Below are positions 1 through 7,374 of a stretch of DNA of 15,025 bases, piece after piece. The stretch covers positions 1-15,025 of the forward strand of contig CAJZGD010000030.1 in the NCBI GenBank assembly GCA_915275065.1, read 5' to 3'. This DNA comes from an uncultured Corynebacterium sp. GTDB lineage: Bacteria; Actinomycetota; Actinomycetes; Mycobacteriales; Mycobacteriaceae. A program made the translations under genes and the position numbers. Under the pieces are notes generated by a model that worked only from the letters and a program-made list of their open reading frames with translations, did no database searches and had not been told where the DNA came from. Position 1 is the first letter of the stretch; every line of letters starts with the position of its first letter.

Positions 1-684
1 CGCCCCGAACTGCTGGGCCGGGTCGGCTCCATGATCGAGGCCCCACCAGGCTATGGGCATCTCACCGGGTGGGAAAACCTCAAAATCATCCAATCCATGC
101 TGGGGTTAGAGGAACGACAGATCGCCCAGGCACTCGACATTGTGCGATTGACTAAAAACAAGGACAAGCTGGTCAAAAACTATTCCCTCGGCATGAAACA
201 GCGCCTCGGCATCGCCATGGCCCTGGCCCGGGAACCCGAACTGCTCATCCTGGATGAGCCCACCAACGGGCTGGATCCTGCGGGCATTGAAGAAATCCGG
301 TCGCTCATCATCCACCTCGCCCAGCAGGGCATCACCATCATGGTGTCTAGCCACTTGCTCGACGAAATCGACAAAATGGCCAGCGTGCTCGGCATTATCA
401 ATAACGGCACCCTCATTTTTCAGGGCAGCCGCGAAGAATTGTCCGGCCAGTCCATCCCCGATTTCGTTATCGAATCCGACCAGGCCGGCCTGCTTCAAAA
501 CTTCCCGGGCGCCCGCATGCTTTCTCCCACCACCGTCAGCCTGTCCAACCTCAGCAAGGACGATGGTGCCCGGCTGCTTGGCGAACTCCACACCGTGGGC
601 GCACAGGTGTTCGAAGCCTATCGGGCGTCGCAATCCCTCGAAGACATCTTCATGAAACTCACCGCACAGGGGCAACTCCAATGA
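1..684 (+). CDS. ABC transporter ATP-binding protein (5' truncated)
   Basis: This is the ATPase subunit of an ABC exporter; it hydrolyses ATP on the cytoplasmic face to power the two permeases that follow. The reading frame is open from base 1, so the gene starts outside the window; the ATG at 31 is internal, because the codons before it (…LLGRVGSMIEAP) already match the region after the Q-loop in this family. The Walker A part is therefore missing from view. Counting from the Met at 31, visible motifs are the ABC signature as YSLGMKQR (51-58), Walker B LLILDEP (71-77), the D-loop TNGLDPAG and the H-loop VSSH with His108. The C-terminal extension of about 100 residues is typical of bacitracin/lantibiotic-type (BcrA/LanF-like) ATPases. 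The stop overlaps the next start as ATGA. Substrate cannot be read from the sequence. Confidence 0.95.
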   Translation, partial: RPELLGRVGSMIEAPPGYGHLTGWENLKIIQSMLGLEERQIAQALDIVRLTKNKDKLVKNYSLGMKQRLGIAMALAREPELLILDEPTNGLDPAGIEEIRSLIIHLAQQGITIMVSSHLLDEIDKMASVLGIINNGTLIFQGSREELSGQSIPDFVIESDQAGLLQNFPGARMLSPTTVSLSNLSKDDGARLLGELHTVGAQVFEAYRASQSLEDIFMKLTAQGQLQ

Positions 685-1409
685 TCACCATCGAACTTCG
701 CAAACTCCGCCATCTCAAAATCGCGCCCATGGTCTTGGGGATGCTCTTCCTGCTCTGCCTCTTCAACATCGGCAACTTTGGTGCCAACCGCATCAAAGAC
801 CTCGCCGCTGAACTCTCCGGCATCGGCATGATCCAGGCCTTCCTGGTGCCCATCCTCATCGCCACCATCACCACCAGGATCGTCGAAATCGAACACTCCG
901 GGGGCGGTTGGCAATCCTTCTCCCTCATCGGCGCCCCGCCCGGCACCCTCTGCCGCACCAAGTTCGCCATCCTCGCGATCATTCTCATCCCCTTCACCCT
1001 GGTGGAAATCCTCATCCCACTCGCCTTCTACCTCAGTGCCGGCGGCACAAACTTCAAGGCCTCAGCCTGGGGCAGCTATATCCTGTGCGTCATCATCATG
1101 AACCTGCTCACCTGCATGATCCACATCATCTTGGCGCACCGCTACGACAACCAACTCGTCAGCATTGGTGTGGGCACCCTCGGGGCGTTTCTCGCAATGT
1201 TCTCCTTCCTGCTGCCCAACTACATCACCCGGCTCATTCCCTGGGGATACTACGCGCTCATCCTGCCCGCCACCGCCAGCAGCGAAACCCACAGCCTCAT
1301 CTACACCAACCCCGGAATCCTCACCTACCTGTGCTTTACCATCCTCACCATCCTCATCACCGGGTGGTTCTACTACCACACCACGCAACTCAACAAAGGA
1401 GAAAGCTGA
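681..1409 (+). CDS. ABC-2 type permease, lantibiotic/bacitracin-exporter-like
   Basis: This is a 242-residue integral membrane subunit of the ABC transporter. I see six hydrophobic segments at about residues 14-30, 50-66, 95-119, 130-152, 159-178 and 212-232. Between the second and third lies RIVEIEHSGGGWQ (66-78), followed by a G…GTLCRTKF stretch. This E-H-x-G-x-W-Q cytoplasmic loop is characteristic of MutE/EpiE/SpaE-like and related ABC-2 permeases. The protein begins with an amphipathic LRKLR segment, as usual for the family. Its ATG overlaps the ATPase stop by four bases (ATGA), implying translational coupling. It shares the topology and start pattern of the next permease but little sequence, so the two probably form a heterodimer. 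Export of, or protection from, a peptide or envelope-active compound is inferred from family and context only. Confidence 0.85.
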   Translation: MITIELRKLRHLKIAPMVLGMLFLLCLFNIGNFGANRIKDLAAELSGIGMIQAFLVPILIATITTRIVEIEHSGGGWQSFSLIGAPPGTLCRTKFAILAIILIPFTLVEILIPLAFYLSAGGTNFKASAWGSYILCVIIMNLLTCMIHIILAHRYDNQLVSIGVGTLGAFLAMFSFLLPNYITRLIPWGYYALILPATASSETHSLIYTNPGILTYLCFTILTILITGWFYYHTTQLNKGES

Positions 1410-1415
1410 CCTATC

Positions 1416-2168
1416 ATGCTCCGCGCCGAACTACTCAAACTCCGCCGCTCCCACCTGTGGCTCATCGCCATCATCCTCCCGCTCCTGGCCGTTATCACCG
1501 GCAGCATCAACTACTTCGGTAACCCAGAGACCCTCACCCACGGCTGGGATTCCCTGTTCAGCCAGGTTCTCCTCTTCTACGGCATGTTTTACCTCAGCAT
1601 CGGTGTCGCCATCATTGTTGCCGCCGCCTGGCGCATGGAACACCAAGGCTCGAACTACGCCATGCTCCGCACCAACACGCGCCGGGCGATGAGCCTCATT
1701 GCGGCGAAAACCACGGCTGTGAGTATTTTGATCCTATTTATGCAGCTCATTCTCGTGGTCGCGACCTTTATTGTTGGTTTTGTTTTCGCCAGCCATAATG
1801 GTGCCCCACCCTTGAAGTACCTGGTGTTGGCGCTCATCAGCATTGTTGCCGCCGTGCCGCTGGTGTTGCTGCAATCCGTGTTGTCCATGTATCTGAAATC
1901 GTTCGCCGCCCCCATCGCCTGGGCGTTCCTCGGGCTCATTATTGGGATTGCATTCAGTTTCGCCCCCGGCTGGATCCGGGATCTCGGCTGGTTGTTTCCC
2001 TATTCGTTGGTGAGCCGTAGTCTTTCGCTCATTTCCGTGGCCACCGGCGTCACTGACACCAGCATTGATATGGGGAGTGTGGTCACGATTTTCCTGTCCA
2101 GTGCCGTGCTTGCTGGTGCGTTCCTGTTCGGATTTGTCCGTATCTTCACCAACCGGGAATACGCATGA
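1416..2168 (+). CDS. ABC-2 type permease, second membrane subunit
   Basis: This 250-residue membrane protein opens with LRAELLKLRRSHLW, paralleling the first permease. Six hydrophobic segments lie at about 14-31, 52-71, 101-125, 134-155, 165-182 and 220-242. A WRMEHQGSNYAMLRT loop (72-86) occupies the place of the E-H-x-G loop in the first permease. The gene starts 6 bases after the previous stop; a purine-rich AAAGGAG at 1396-1401/2 lies about 14 bases upstream, a little far for a strong ribosome-binding site but the only good one in view. Its stop overlaps the kinase start (ATGA). It is presumably the partner of the preceding permease, as LanG is of LanE. The substrate is unknown. Confidence 0.82.
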   Translation: MLRAELLKLRRSHLWLIAIILPLLAVITGSINYFGNPETLTHGWDSLFSQVLLFYGMFYLSIGVAIIVAAAWRMEHQGSNYAMLRTNTRRAMSLIAAKTTAVSILILFMQLILVVATFIVGFVFASHNGAPPLKYLVLALISIVAAVPLVLLQSVLSMYLKSFAAPIAWAFLGLIIGIAFSFAPGWIRDLGWLFPYSLVSRSLSLISVATGVTDTSIDMGSVVTIFLSSAVLAGAFLFGFVRIFTNREYA

Positions 2169-3322
2169 TTGCGCGATTCAACGCCTGGGTGGGGCACCCG
2201 CTCCGACTGTTCATCATCGTTTTGCTGGGGCTGCTTTTTACCACCAGTTTCCTTGATCCCCATCCCATGGTTGGGGCGCCGGCGCTGACCTCCACCCAAA
2301 ACATCATCGGGTTTGTTGTATACCTCATTGTGACGGTGGCGTTATGCATCCACCCGAAATACCCCGACGCCACCATGGGGGTGATCGCCTGCTCCTTTAC
2401 CGTCCTCCTTGTTGCGCAGGCAGCCAGCGATTTTCCCCGAGTCGGCATTCCGCTCCTTTACGTCATCTACCTTGCCAGCGCTAACTGTAATCCCAGGTGG
2501 CGGCCCCTGTGGCTGGTTTGGATTCTCACCGGTATTGCTGCGGCCGAGACGCTGAACGATAAACTTCTCAACGCTGACGCCCAAAACCACATGAGTGCCT
2601 GGCAGCTCCGTATCGCAGCCATCGCAATGAGCTGGATCATTGTAGGGTTCTTCTGGCAGCTGGGCGGCGTGGCCCGGCGTCGGCAAGCGGAACACCAGGC
2701 TTTGCAGGACCGCGCCGAACTGGCAGCCATTGTGGAACGCACCCGCATCGCCCGCGAAATGCACGACATTGTGGCCCACAACCTGTCCGCCGTGATCGCC
2801 CTCGCCGACGGTGCCCGCTACACTAACCCCACCAACCCCGAGGTCGGCACCGAGGCGTTGGCAACCATAGCCGCAACGTCCCGCAGCGCACTGAAACAAA
2901 TGCGCGGCCTGCTCAGCGTGCTCCGCGATAATGAACACCGTGACGCCGATGCGGTTTTTAACATTGCGGCGATCCGCGGCCTGCTTTACGACGCCCGCCA
3001 CGCCGGGTTGAACGTCCACACCAGCGGAATCGACACTCTGCCCGACGACCTGCCGCAACTGATCCAAACCACCTTGTACCGCATCATCCAGGAATTACTC
3101 ACCAATATGCTGAAATATGCCCCTGGACAACGCGGCCAACTTACGGTAGAAACGACCGAGAAACACATCACCATCACCGCAACAAACCGTCTTCCCGAAC
3201 ATCTGCCGGACCCCGGATATGGGATTCAAGGCATGCGGGAGCGCGCCACCGCCCTGGGCGGAATCATGCAGGTGAAAACCGACAACAACGAGTTTCTTGT
3301 GAAAGTAGAAATCCCACGATGA
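2165..3322 (+). CDS. sensor histidine kinase, NarL/DesK-type (HisKA_3)
   Basis: This 385-residue membrane-bound sensor kinase should autophosphorylate on His and pass the phosphate to the response regulator that follows. The N-terminal half is a membrane sensor with about six hydrophobic segments (roughly 14-30, 46-63, 69-87, 93-106, 114-130, 147-167) and only short loops, so it lacks a large extracytoplasmic domain. A coiled linker (170-190) leads to the dimerisation/phosphoacceptor helix REMHDIVAHNLS with His200. The ATPase domain has an N-box-like QELLTNMLKYA (309-319) and a G-box GYGIQGMRER (351-360), the usual form in this subfamily. Start and stop both overlap neighbours as ATGA. A sensor nearly confined to the membrane next to an ABC transporter suggests it monitors the transporter or an envelope-active compound; that is inference. 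Confidence 0.93.
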   Translation: MIARFNAWVGHPLRLFIIVLLGLLFTTSFLDPHPMVGAPALTSTQNIIGFVVYLIVTVALCIHPKYPDATMGVIACSFTVLLVAQAASDFPRVGIPLLYVIYLASANCNPRWRPLWLVWILTGIAAAETLNDKLLNADAQNHMSAWQLRIAAIAMSWIIVGFFWQLGGVARRRQAEHQALQDRAELAAIVERTRIAREMHDIVAHNLSAVIALADGARYTNPTNPEVGTEALATIAATSRSALKQMRGLLSVLRDNEHRDADAVFNIAAIRGLLYDARHAGLNVHTSGIDTLPDDLPQLIQTTLYRIIQELLTNMLKYAPGQRGQLTVETTEKHITITATNRLPEHLPDPGYGIQGMRERATALGGIMQVKTDNNEFLVKVEIPR

Positions 3323-3990
3323 TCACCATCGGTCTTGCTGACGACCAACCCCTTGTCCGAACCGGCTTTAGCCTGCTTATTAATTCCCAAACCGACATGG
3401 AAGTGTGTTGGCAGGTTGCCGACGGCACCCAGGTTGCACACCAAAAACCCGTCGATATTGTGCTCATGGACATTCAAATGCCCGAACTCAACGGCATTGA
3501 GGCCACGAAGCAGCTCATCACCGCCAACCCCGACACCAAGGTCATCATGCTCACCACCTTTGATGATGAAGAATTCGTCGCAGGTGCCATCGCCGCGGGT
3601 GCTAGCGGTTTCCTCCTCAAAGACGTCGAACCGGAAGAGCTTTTCGACGCCATCCGCCTCGTCTATGACGGGCAGGCGGTGCTCGCGCCCACCGCCACCG
3701 CCCACGTGCTGGAATTACTCAAACACCCCAACCAACCCGCCACACCAACCCCCTCACCGGCCGTGGCTGAACTCACCCCCAGAGAAACCGTCATTCTCCG
3801 GCTCATCGCCCTGGGCCTGACCAACCAGGAAATTGCCGACCACGAATACGTTTCCATGGCCACCGTCAAAACCCACGTGCGGCACATCCTCATGAAAACC
3901 AACTCCCGCGACCGGGTCCACGCAGTGCTTTTCGCCTACCGCACCGGGGTAGTAAGCACCGACGAACTACTCTCCGGCGGCCAAGTCTAA
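3319..3990 (+). CDS. two-component response regulator, NarL/FixJ family
   Basis: This 223-residue transcription factor has an N-terminal receiver domain: acidic pair Asp8-Asp9, phospho-acceptor Asp51 in LMDIQMP, Thr79-Thr80 after VIML, and Lys101 in FLLKD. A Pro/Thr-rich linker (138-150) leads to a C-terminal LuxR-type helix-turn-helix (about 152-207) with LTPRE, GLTNQEIA and the recognition helix in MATVKTHV. The start overlaps the kinase stop by four bases, so the two are a cognate pair. The most likely targets are its own operon's promoter, which lies upstream of the window, and possibly other resistance genes. No terminator is obvious between its stop and the gatB promoter 20 bases on, so read-through into gatB is possible. 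Confidence 0.95.
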   Translation: MITIGLADDQPLVRTGFSLLINSQTDMEVCWQVADGTQVAHQKPVDIVLMDIQMPELNGIEATKQLITANPDTKVIMLTTFDDEEFVAGAIAAGASGFLLKDVEPEELFDAIRLVYDGQAVLAPTATAHVLELLKHPNQPATPTPSPAVAELTPRETVILRLIALGLTNQEIADHEYVSMATVKTHVRHILMKTNSRDRVHAVLFAYRTGVVSTDELLSGGQV

Positions 3991-4008
3991 AAATCCCCAC
4001 CCAAGCGG

Positions 4009-4014
4009 TATAGT
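4009..4014 (+). promoter_or_regulatory. gatB -10 element (TATAGT), probable leaderless start
   Basis: TATAGT ends 9 bases before the A of the ATG at 4023, so transcription would begin at or within a base or two of that ATG. I see no convincing -35 or Shine-Dalgarno sequence. A GTG at 4017, only 3 bases past the box, is too close to be the start on this promoter. Confidence 0.55.
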
Positions 4015-4022
4015 TTGTGGGT

Positions 4023-5531
4023 ATGACAACCGCTTTTGACGAATTGATGGACTACGACGACGTCTTAGAAAAATACGAACCAGTAATGGGCATGGAAGTC
4101 CACGTGGAACTCGCCACCGAAACGAAAATGTTCTCCACCTCCTCCGCCCACTTCGGCGCGGAACCCAACTCCCATGTAGACCCCGTCTCCCTAGGACTGC
4201 CCGGGGCGCTCCCAGTCGTCAACGCCAAAGGCGTGGAATGGGCCATTAAAATCGGCCTGGCCTTAAACTGCAGCATCGCCGAATCATCCCGATTCGCCCG
4301 CAAAAATTATTTCTACCCCGACCAGCCCAAAAACTACCAAATCTCCCAATACGACGAGCCCATAGCCTACGACGGCTACCTTGACGTTATCCTCGACGAC
4401 GGCACCGAATGGCGCGTCGAAATTGAACGCGCCCACATGGAAGAAGACACCGGCAAGCTCACCCACATTGGTGGCACCGACGGCCGAATCCATGGCGCCA
4501 CCTCCTCCCTCGTCGACTGTAACCGGGCCGGTGTTCCCCTCATCGAAATTGTCACGAAGCCCATTATCGGTGCTGGTCACCGCGCCCCCGAGGTTGCCCG
4601 CGCCTATGTTGCCGCCCTCCGCGACCTGGTCAAGGCTCTCGGGGTTTCCGACGCCCGCATGGACCAGGGATCCATGCGCGTCGACTCCAACGTGTCCCTC
4701 AAACCCATTGGCGCCACCGAGTTCGGCACCCGCACCGAAACGAAAAACATTAACTCCCTGCGCTCCGTCTACCAGGCGGTTCGCTACGAAATGCAGCGGC
4801 AAGCCCAGGTTCTCACCGACGGTGGCACCATCATCCAGGAAACCCGTCACTATCAGGAGACCGACGGGACCACCACCAAGGGCCGGCCCAAGGAAACCGC
4901 CGAGGATTACCGCTACTTCAATGACCCCGACCTGCCCCCAGTCATCGCGCCGAAGGAATGGGTGGAAGAAATCCGGGCTACCCTACCGGAACTGCCCTGG
5001 GTGCGGAAGGCTCGCATCCAGCAGGAATGGGGTCTCTCCGACGCCGAAATGCGGGACATTGTCAACGCCGGCGCCCTCGAACCCATCATCGCCACCGTTG
5101 CGGCGGGCACCACTTCCGGTGAAGCCCGCTCCTGGTGGGTTTCTTACCTGGCGCAAAAAGCCAACCAGCAAGGCATAGAACTCGACCAATTGCCCATCAC
5201 CCCCACCCAGGTCGCCCACGTGGTGGAGCTCATCAAGGCGGGAAAGCTCACCAATAAGCTCGCCCGCCAGGCGGTTGACGGGGTGCTGGCCGGCGAAGGC
5301 GACGTCGACGAGGTTGTTGCCGCCCGCGGTCTGGAGGTTGTCCGCGACGACGGGGCCATCGAAGCCGCCGTCGACGAGGCCATTGCCGCCAACCCCGACA
5401 TTGTGGCTAAATACCGGGCCGGCAACACCAAGGTGGCCGGCGCTATTGTCGGCCAGGTCATGAAGGCCACCCGCGGCAAGGCCGACCCCGGCCAGGTGAA
5501 CAAACTCATCGCCGCGAAACTCGCCGAATAA
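4023..5531 (+). CDS. gatB: aspartyl/glutamyl-tRNA amidotransferase subunit B
   Basis: GatB is the kinase/transamidase-side subunit of the GatCAB complex, which converts misacylated Glu-tRNA(Gln) and Asp-tRNA(Asn) to the correct aminoacyl-tRNAs in bacteria lacking GlnRS or AsnRS. The 502-residue product has family landmarks throughout: PVMGMEVHVEL near the N-terminus, ARKNYFYPDQPKNYQISQYD, ERAHMEEDTGKLTH, DCNRAGVPLIEIVT, RMDQGSMRVDSN and RTETKNINS, then the C-terminal helical YqeY-like tail ending KATRGKADPGQVNKLIAAKLAE. It is full length. ATG 4023 is preferred over GTG 4017 because of the -10 box and because, from memory, C. glutamicum GatB begins with a similar MTAFDELMDYDD sequence. gatA and gatC are not in the window; in corynebacteria gatB commonly sits apart from them. 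Confidence 0.97.
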   Translation: MTTAFDELMDYDDVLEKYEPVMGMEVHVELATETKMFSTSSAHFGAEPNSHVDPVSLGLPGALPVVNAKGVEWAIKIGLALNCSIAESSRFARKNYFYPDQPKNYQISQYDEPIAYDGYLDVILDDGTEWRVEIERAHMEEDTGKLTHIGGTDGRIHGATSSLVDCNRAGVPLIEIVTKPIIGAGHRAPEVARAYVAALRDLVKALGVSDARMDQGSMRVDSNVSLKPIGATEFGTRTETKNINSLRSVYQAVRYEMQRQAQVLTDGGTIIQETRHYQETDGTTTKGRPKETAEDYRYFNDPDLPPVIAPKEWVEEIRATLPELPWVRKARIQQEWGLSDAEMRDIVNAGALEPIIATVAAGTTSGEARSWWVSYLAQKANQQGIELDQLPITPTQVAHVVELIKAGKLTNKLARQAVDGVLAGEGDVDEVVAARGLEVVRDDGAIEAAVDEAIAANPDIVAKYRAGNTKVAGAIVGQVMKATRGKADPGQVNKLIAAKLAE

Positions 5532-5556
5532 CCCCCGCGAGAGCCGCAAACCCAAA

Positions 5557-5598
5557 AGGCCGCAGGTCGGCAACCCACTTTCCGCCGATCTGCGGCCT
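5557..5598. terminator. bidirectional terminator between gatB and lysE
   Basis: A 15-base arm (AGGCCGCAGGTCGGC, 5557-5571) pairs with 5584-5598 with only one G-T type wobble, around a 12-base loop. On the + strand it is followed by ATTGTTATTT, and on the - strand by TTTTGGGTTT, so it can end transcription from both convergent genes. It lies 26 bases past the gatB stop and 26 bases past the lysE stop. Confidence 0.85.
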
Positions 5599-5624
5599 AT
5601 TGTTATTTCCTCCACCTGGCCTAT

Positions 5625-6359
5625 TTAGTGCATTATCAGCCGAATGCACATCACCACCATGATGCACCCAATCACACCATTAATGATCCGCCACGCCTGC
5701 GGCCGGCTCAGTACCTGGGAAAACCGCGTCGAGAAAAACCCCAACAGCGGAAACCACACTGCCGACGCCATCAGCGCGCCCGCCGCAAACACCCACCGGC
5801 CGGATTCCCCATGCTGGTTCGCGATCCCACCCAACATGACGAGCGTATCAATATAGGCGCTCGGGTTGAGCCAGGTAAACGCCAATGCTGCCAACGCTGG
5901 CTTCACCCACGGCCGGGCCGGCTGGGCCTGCTGGGCTGGGGCGGTAGTGGTGACGGGCCGGGTTTTGGTTTGCACCTGACCGCCATTCCCACTGGTCGTA
6001 TCCACGTTCGAAACATGTGCCGCCGTGGGGGCGTCGTCAAGCGAAGTGCCATCATCGGTGGCGGAACTGTCTAACGCCCGCGGCTTTATCATGTCTTTAA
6101 AACACGAAACCGCGAACCAGGCCAGGTAGGCGGCGCCAAACCACTTCAACGCCACCAGGGCAAGGGGGGCCTTTTCAATAATCACGCCCACGCCGGCGGT
6201 GCCACCAAAGATCAAGAAAATATCGCTCAGCATGCAAATAGCAAGCACAACGATCAAACCCTCACGCTTGACGCCCTGACGGATCACCAGGGCGTTTTGC
6301 GGACCAATGGCAACAATGAGGGAAAGCCCCAAGAGGAAACCAGCAACAGCAATGCTCAT
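5625..6359 (-). CDS. lysE: L-lysine/L-arginine exporter, LysE family
   Basis: LysE exports basic amino acids across the cytoplasmic membrane and prevents their toxic accumulation, for example during growth on peptides. The 244-residue product has the family hallmark GPQNALVIRQG (about 19-29) after the first hydrophobic segment and WLNPSAYIDT in the second half, with six hydrophobic segments. From memory it aligns along its length with C. glutamicum LysE. The central cytoplasmic loop (about 92-152) is long, polar and Thr/Ala/Gln-rich. I chose ATG 6359 because MSIAVAGFLLGLSL aligns with the C. glutamicum N-terminus; an in-frame GTG at 6386 would add nine residues and there is no clear Shine-Dalgarno for either. 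It is divergent from lysG, its expected activator. Substrate assignment rests on the lysG pairing. Confidence 0.92.
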   Translation of the reverse strand: MSIAVAGFLLGLSLIVAIGPQNALVIRQGVKREGLIVVLAICMLSDIFLIFGGTAGVGVIIEKAPLALVALKWFGAAYLAWFAVSCFKDMIKPRALDSSATDDGTSLDDAPTAAHVSNVDTTSGNGGQVQTKTRPVTTTAPAQQAQPARPWVKPALAALAFTWLNPSAYIDTLVMLGGIANQHGESGRWVFAAGALMASAVWFPLLGFFSTRFSQVLSRPQAWRIINGVIGCIMVVMCIRLIMH

Positions 6360-6388
6360 AGGTCTTAGTGTTATCGAAACACCCACTT

Positions 6389-6402
6389 AAGTAAAATTAC
6401 TT
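6389..6402. promoter_or_regulatory. palindrome in the lysE-lysG intergenic region, candidate LysG operator
   Basis: AAGTAA-AA-TTACTT is a perfect 6+6 inverted repeat in the 82-bp divergent spacer, extended imperfectly to TTAAGTAA/TTACTTTT. LysR-type regulators bind such dyads between their own gene and the divergent target. It lies about 30-43 bases upstream of the lysE ATG and 40-53 upstream of lysG. The assignment to LysG is by position only. Confidence 0.5.
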
Positions 6403-6428
6403 TTAATTAACTTGCATAAGAATCGCTT

Positions 6429-6434
6429 TATAAT
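6429..6434 (+). promoter_or_regulatory. lysG -10 element (TATAAT)
   Basis: A perfect TATAAT ends 8 bases before the A of the lysG ATG, which predicts a leaderless mRNA. A weak TTAACT 16 bases upstream could act as -35. There is no Shine-Dalgarno sequence before the ATG. Confidence 0.7.
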
Positions 6435-6441
6435 ACTGGTC

Positions 6442-7335
6442 ATGAACCCCATACACCTCCACACTCTGCTCACCATTGTGGACGAAGGCAGCTTCGAAGA
6501 CGCCGCCTACATCCTCGGAATCTCCCCATCAGCCGTGAGCCAACGCATCAAAGCCCTGGAAAAAACCGTCGGCCGCCTCCTGTTGCGTCGCAGCACCCCC
6601 GTCAGCGCCACCGAAGCCGGCGAAGTCCTCATGCAAGCCGCCCGCCGCATGGCACTGCTCCAAGCCGAAACCATGGCCAACCTCAAAGAACGCATCGCCA
6701 CCATCCCACTATCAGTCGCCATCAACGCCGACTCGCTCGCCACCTGGTTCCCGCCCGTGCTCGCCAGGGTAGCCAGCTGGGATGCCACCACCCTCACCCT
6801 GCGCATCGAAGACGAATCCCACTCACTCAACCTGCTGCGCCGCGGCGACGTGCTCGGCGCAGTCACCCGCGACCCCCACCCCGCCCCCGGCTGCGACGCC
6901 ATCGAACTCGGAACCATGCGCTACGTGTCCGTCGCCAACCCCTGGCTACTCGATAAATACACCACCGATGGGCAAGTCGACTGGGAAGCCATGCCAGCAC
7001 TCCGCTTTGGACCCCGCGACGGACTCCAAGACGAAGGCCTCAAAACCCACATCCAAAAAACCCACCACGGACCCGATAACGCGCAACCAATCATGCGTCG
7101 AGTATCACAAATCCCCTCGGCCGAAGCCTTCAAAGAAGCAACCCGAGTAGGGCTCGGCTGGTCACTCCTACCACTACAACACGCACAACCACTCCTCATG
7201 AGCGGCGACGTAGTCCGACTCGACGACACCATCCTTGACGTGCCCCTCTATTGGCACAGGTGGCGGCTCGAATCGCCAGCATTGGAAAAACTCACCACCG
7301 CCGTACAAACTGCCGCGCAAACACTGCTGCAGTAA
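6442..7335 (+). CDS. lysG: LysR-type regulator of lysine/arginine export
   Basis: LysG is the LysR-family activator that switches on lysE when intracellular Lys, Arg or His rises. The 297-residue protein has a winged HTH at residues 3-62 (HTLLTIVDEGSFEDAA…SPSAVSQRIKALE), then the effector-binding domain. From memory many stretches match C. glutamicum LysG: INADSLATWFPP, LTLRIEDESH, LLRRGDVLGAVTR, ELGTMRYVSVA, ALRFGPRDGLQD, GLGWSLLP and YWHRWRLES. I chose ATG 6442 (MNPIHLHTLL) over an upstream TTG at 6412 because the match begins there and a TATAAT box sits just before it. It is divergent from lysE with a dyad between. The gene is intact, slightly longer than the 290-residue C. glutamicum protein. 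Confidence 0.95.
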   Translation: MNPIHLHTLLTIVDEGSFEDAAYILGISPSAVSQRIKALEKTVGRLLLRRSTPVSATEAGEVLMQAARRMALLQAETMANLKERIATIPLSVAINADSLATWFPPVLARVASWDATTLTLRIEDESHSLNLLRRGDVLGAVTRDPHPAPGCDAIELGTMRYVSVANPWLLDKYTTDGQVDWEAMPALRFGPRDGLQDEGLKTHIQKTHHGPDNAQPIMRRVSQIPSAEAFKEATRVGLGWSLLPLQHAQPLLMSGDVVRLDDTILDVPLYWHRWRLESPALEKLTTAVQTAAQTLLQ

Positions 7336-7359
7336 TCGCCGATGTTCCCCCAATGTCGT

Positions 7360-7367
7360 GATAATCT
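7360..7367 (+). promoter_or_regulatory. candidate -10 element (GATAATCT) of the HNH lipoprotein gene
   Basis: GATAAT (7360-7365) or the overlapping TAATCT (7362-7367) ends 8-10 bases before the ATG at 7375, again a leaderless arrangement. It lies in the 39-bp gap after lysG, indicating that the lipoprotein gene has its own promoter rather than depending on lysG. Confidence 0.5.
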
Positions 7368-7374
7368 AGCGCCG

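Noticed and set aside
106..681. Long - strand frame opposite the ABC ATPase
   Set aside because: The + strand frame has clear ABC signature, Walker B and H-loop motifs; the antisense frame is a product of G+C-rich codon bias.
2342..3067. 241-residue - strand frame opposite the histidine kinase
   Set aside because: The kinase frame carries the phosphoacceptor, N-box and G-box; the antisense product matches nothing.
4017..4022. GTG at 4017 as the gatB start
   Set aside because: It lies only 3 bases after the -10 box and precedes the conserved N-terminus; ATG 4023 fits better.
4983..5615. 210-residue - strand frame opposite the gatB 3' end
   Set aside because: It runs through the gatB terminator and mirrors the conserved gatB tail; no family likeness.
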